In this document: in pieces, positions 5,798 to 5,969 of the stretch
Numbering within the stretch: position 1 is the first letter of the stretch
Layout: each line of letters starts with the position of its first letter
Source: Candidatus Microgenomates bacterium
GTDB lineage: Bacteria; Patescibacteriota; Microgenomatia; UBA12405; UBA6130
Reading direction: 5' to 3'
NCBI GenBank assembly: GCA_015485895.1
Contig: WFSR01000034.1
Location: 1-5,969, forward strand
DNA: 5,969 bases
Position numbers and translations under genes: made by a program
The notes under the pieces: generated by a model
What the model was told of the DNA's origin: nothing
The model's database searches: none
What the model saw: only the letters and a program-made list of their open reading frames with translations

Positions 5798-5834
5798 TTG
5801 GCCCAACCATCATTTTAGTTGACAACTGGGCCAA
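5798..5834. repeat. 8-bp perfect inverted repeat TTGGCCCA/TGGGCCAA
   Basis: TTGGCCCA (5798-5805) and TGGGCCAA (5827-5834) are exact reverse complements separated by 21 bp. A second palindrome, AGTTG-A-CAACT (5817-5827), touches the right arm. They lie 32-68 bp upstream of the GT-C start codon, where an operator could act, but also inside the pseudogene fragment. No T tract follows on either side, so a terminator is unlikely. Confidence 0.4.
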
Positions 5835-5860
5835 TGGCTGGCAACTCCCTGCTTCATCCA

Positions 5861-5888
5861 CCACCTACCACCCACCGTCTACCATCTA
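5861..5888 (+). repeat. four imperfect tandem heptamers of CCACCTA type
   Basis: Four contiguous 7-bp units read CCACCTA (5861), CCACCCA (5868), CCGTCTA (5875) and CCATCTA (5882). They lie inside the GT-C fragment between NGW and FWP, where the intact paralog is a few residues shorter. A period of 7 does not preserve reading frame, so this is a DNA-level repeat rather than a protein repeat. It may have grown by slippage after the gene lost function. Confidence 0.5.
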
Positions 5889-5969
5889 TATCCTCTTCTG
5901 GCCGCAAATTTTGGAGTGGCTGGGGCTTGTCTTTCTTGCCGCTGCCCTCATCGCCTTAAGGAAATAAAA

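Larger units (their letters stand above)
5743..5967 (+). pseudogene. orphan C-terminal fragment of a second GT-C protein
   Basis: This frame is open from 5743 to TAA 5965-5967 but contains no ATG, GTG or TTG until TTG in the terminal helix. Its end reads VDNWANGWQLPAS (5818-5856), then ILFWPQILEWLGL (5890-5928), a hydrophobic helix and RK-stop. That matches, in order and spacing, the C-terminus of the neighbouring GT-C protein on the other strand (NGWEQGAI, FSFWPNWLSWIGL, helix, WRK). I infer that it is the last 50 or so codons of a paralogous GT-C gene whose body has been lost. Homology is visible from about 5806. The part from 5743 to 5766 overlaps the start of the intact minus-strand gene and is probably not ancestral coding sequence. 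A very short translated protein from a non-standard start is unlikely. Confidence 0.65.

Overview
The window looks like a piece of a small-genome bacterial chromosome with ordinary stop-codon use. The best guess is a Candidate Phyla Radiation (Patescibacteria/Microgenomates-type) organism. That guess rests on gene style: a very long GT-C membrane glycosyltransferase-like protein, a Thr/Pro-linker surface protein, short tandem heptamers between genes, and weak or absent Shine-Dalgarno (SD) sites on some genes. No marker gene is present, so the assignment is an inference. A Chloroflexota-like origin is the main alternative for the first gene.

Region 1 (1-1294) is a self-contained transcription unit. 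Two back-to-back consensus-like sigma70 promoters, both with extended -10 elements, lie at 31-58 (minus strand, firing off the left edge) and 86-114 (plus strand). The plus promoter should start transcription near 121. It makes an unusually long leader of about 280 nt that reads as a chain of stem-loops. Near its end, the strong SD of the gene (387-394) is fully complementary to an upstream anti-SD (12-bp helix with one G-U, 283-294 with 386-397), and a neighbouring CCCCTA segment has two mutually exclusive partners. The gene (400-1209) encodes a secreted, single-pass, surface-anchored protein: signal peptide, Cys-containing ectodomain, Thr/Pro linker, membrane helix, Arg stop and very acidic tail. 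The unit ends in a large nested-hairpin terminator (1218-1294).

Region 2 (1295-2477) starts with a heptamer array (1330-1364) whose last unit contains the start codon of a 74-aa helical hypothetical protein. A GT2-family glycosyltransferase follows 16 bp downstream.

Region 3 (2407-5766, minus strand) is one 1119-aa polytopic protein resembling GT-C/AftD-type arabinofuranosyltransferases. It converges on the GT2 gene and overlaps its 3' end by 71 bp.

Region 4 (5743-5967, plus strand) is an open frame without a start codon. Its protein aligns by eye with the C-terminus of the GT-C protein next door, so it appears to be the orphan tail of a second GT-C gene cut off near the start of the first.

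Together, regions 2-4 look like part of a cell-envelope glycan or glycoprotein locus, in which a cytosolic GT2 and a membrane GT-C build or attach surface sugars. Region 1 adds an RNA-regulated surface protein. The most novel-looking element is the structured leader at 121-399.
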